Positions 12,977 to 12,979 of a DNA stretch of 12,979 nucleotides are shown piece after piece. The stretch covers positions 1 through 12,979 of the forward strand of contig CAKOIS010000018.1 of assembly GCA_934087065.1 (NCBI GenBank), read 5' to 3'. The translations under genes and the position numbers were made by a program. The notes under the pieces were generated by a model, which did no database searches, was not told where the DNA came from, and was given only the letters and a program-made list of their open reading frames with translations. The DNA comes from an uncultured Bacilli bacterium. GTDB lineage: Bacteria; Bacillota_I; Bacilli_A; RF39; UBA660. Positions within the stretch are counted from its first letter, which is position 1. Each line of letters begins with the position of its first letter.

Positions 12977-12979
12977 ATG
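12880..12979 (+). CDS. unidentified small basic/hydrophobic ORF, cut by the window edge
   Basis: A GTG with a very strong ribosome site (GAGGGGGTGA, 12866-12875) opens a frame running off the window after 33 residues. It starts MVRDIIGVLIKGIIFFLQ, a hydrophobic stretch, followed by a basic run RRKKKR and then HLSLVIKID. The plan recalls small membrane toxins of type I systems, or simply an N-terminal anchor, but I match it to no family. Codons such as gtc, atc, cag, cga and ggg are unlike those of neighbouring genes. An overlapping ATG-TGG-TAA mini-ORF begins at 12878. The region is also heavily structured as RNA, so coding is not certain. Confidence 0.4.
   Translation, partial: MVRDIIGVLIKGIIFFLQRRKKKRHLSLVIKID

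Noticed and set aside
12770..12979. Known RNAs (tmRNA, RNase P, SRP, T-box, common riboswitches)
   Set aside because: None of their conserved cores is visible, so the region is left as an unassigned structured RNA.
1..12979. Genetic code 4 (TGA = Trp)
   Set aside because: Tryptophan is TGG throughout full-length proteins and none of the recognisable families is cut short by TGA.

Overview
The window is very AT-rich (roughly 30% GC by eye) and looks like the chromosome of a low-GC Bacillota / Mollicutes-like gut anaerobe. The reasons are strong SigA-type promoters, AGGAGG-type ribosome sites, a CIRCE/HrcA heat-shock operator, rubrerythrin, Coat_F-type proteins, a SipW-type signal peptide and DUF4143 and DUF1848 genes. 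All tryptophans in the recognisable proteins are TGG. Of 15 convincing genes with visible stops, 10 end in TAA, 5 in TAG and none in TGA. I see no rRNA, insertion sequence, integrase or CRISPR array. The exact taxon cannot be fixed from the sequence.

Layout. 1-570: a short exported peptide ORF and a small XRE repressor on the minus strand, then a divergent control region with four TATCTGC half-sites around a near-perfect promoter. 574-2268: a large secreted protein with a lectin-like C-terminus, ended by a terminator. 2316-3727: an AbiE type IV toxin-antitoxin pair with a palindromic operator at its promoter. 3789-7093: a tight three-gene operon (SDR oxidoreductase, E2/CAT-fold acyltransferase-like protein lacking the catalytic His, acyl-CoA synthetase), probably an uncharacterised acyl or lipid pathway. 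7095-8394: a terminator, a perfect 28-bp palindrome and a strong promoter driving an AAA_14/DUF4143 ATPase. 8396-8884: a shared terminator and a minus-strand Hsp20 gene under CIRCE control. 9002-9513: two Coat_F/ferritin-like small proteins. 9521-9886: a hypothetical minus-strand gene. 9977-10516: rubrerythrin. 10532-11561: a minus-strand unit with tRNA-Asn, a UUCG hairpin terminator and a DUF1848 Fe-S protein whose ribosome site is antisense to the tRNA anticodon region. 11688-12638: a single-domain ClpB-D1-like AAA+ ATPase. 12770-12979: a strong promoter followed by a highly structured RNA leader and the start of an unidentified small basic/hydrophobic ORF that runs off the edge.

How it fits together. 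These are mostly short, independently controlled accessory and stress modules: an XRE-controlled surface protein, toxin-antitoxin, heat shock, peroxide/oxygen defence and an unusual acyl operon. The best candidates for undescribed biology are the tRNA-Asn/mRNA complementarity at 11414-11535, the structured RNA at the right edge, the 28-bp palindrome ahead of the DUF4143 ATPase, and the acyltransferase-like operon.
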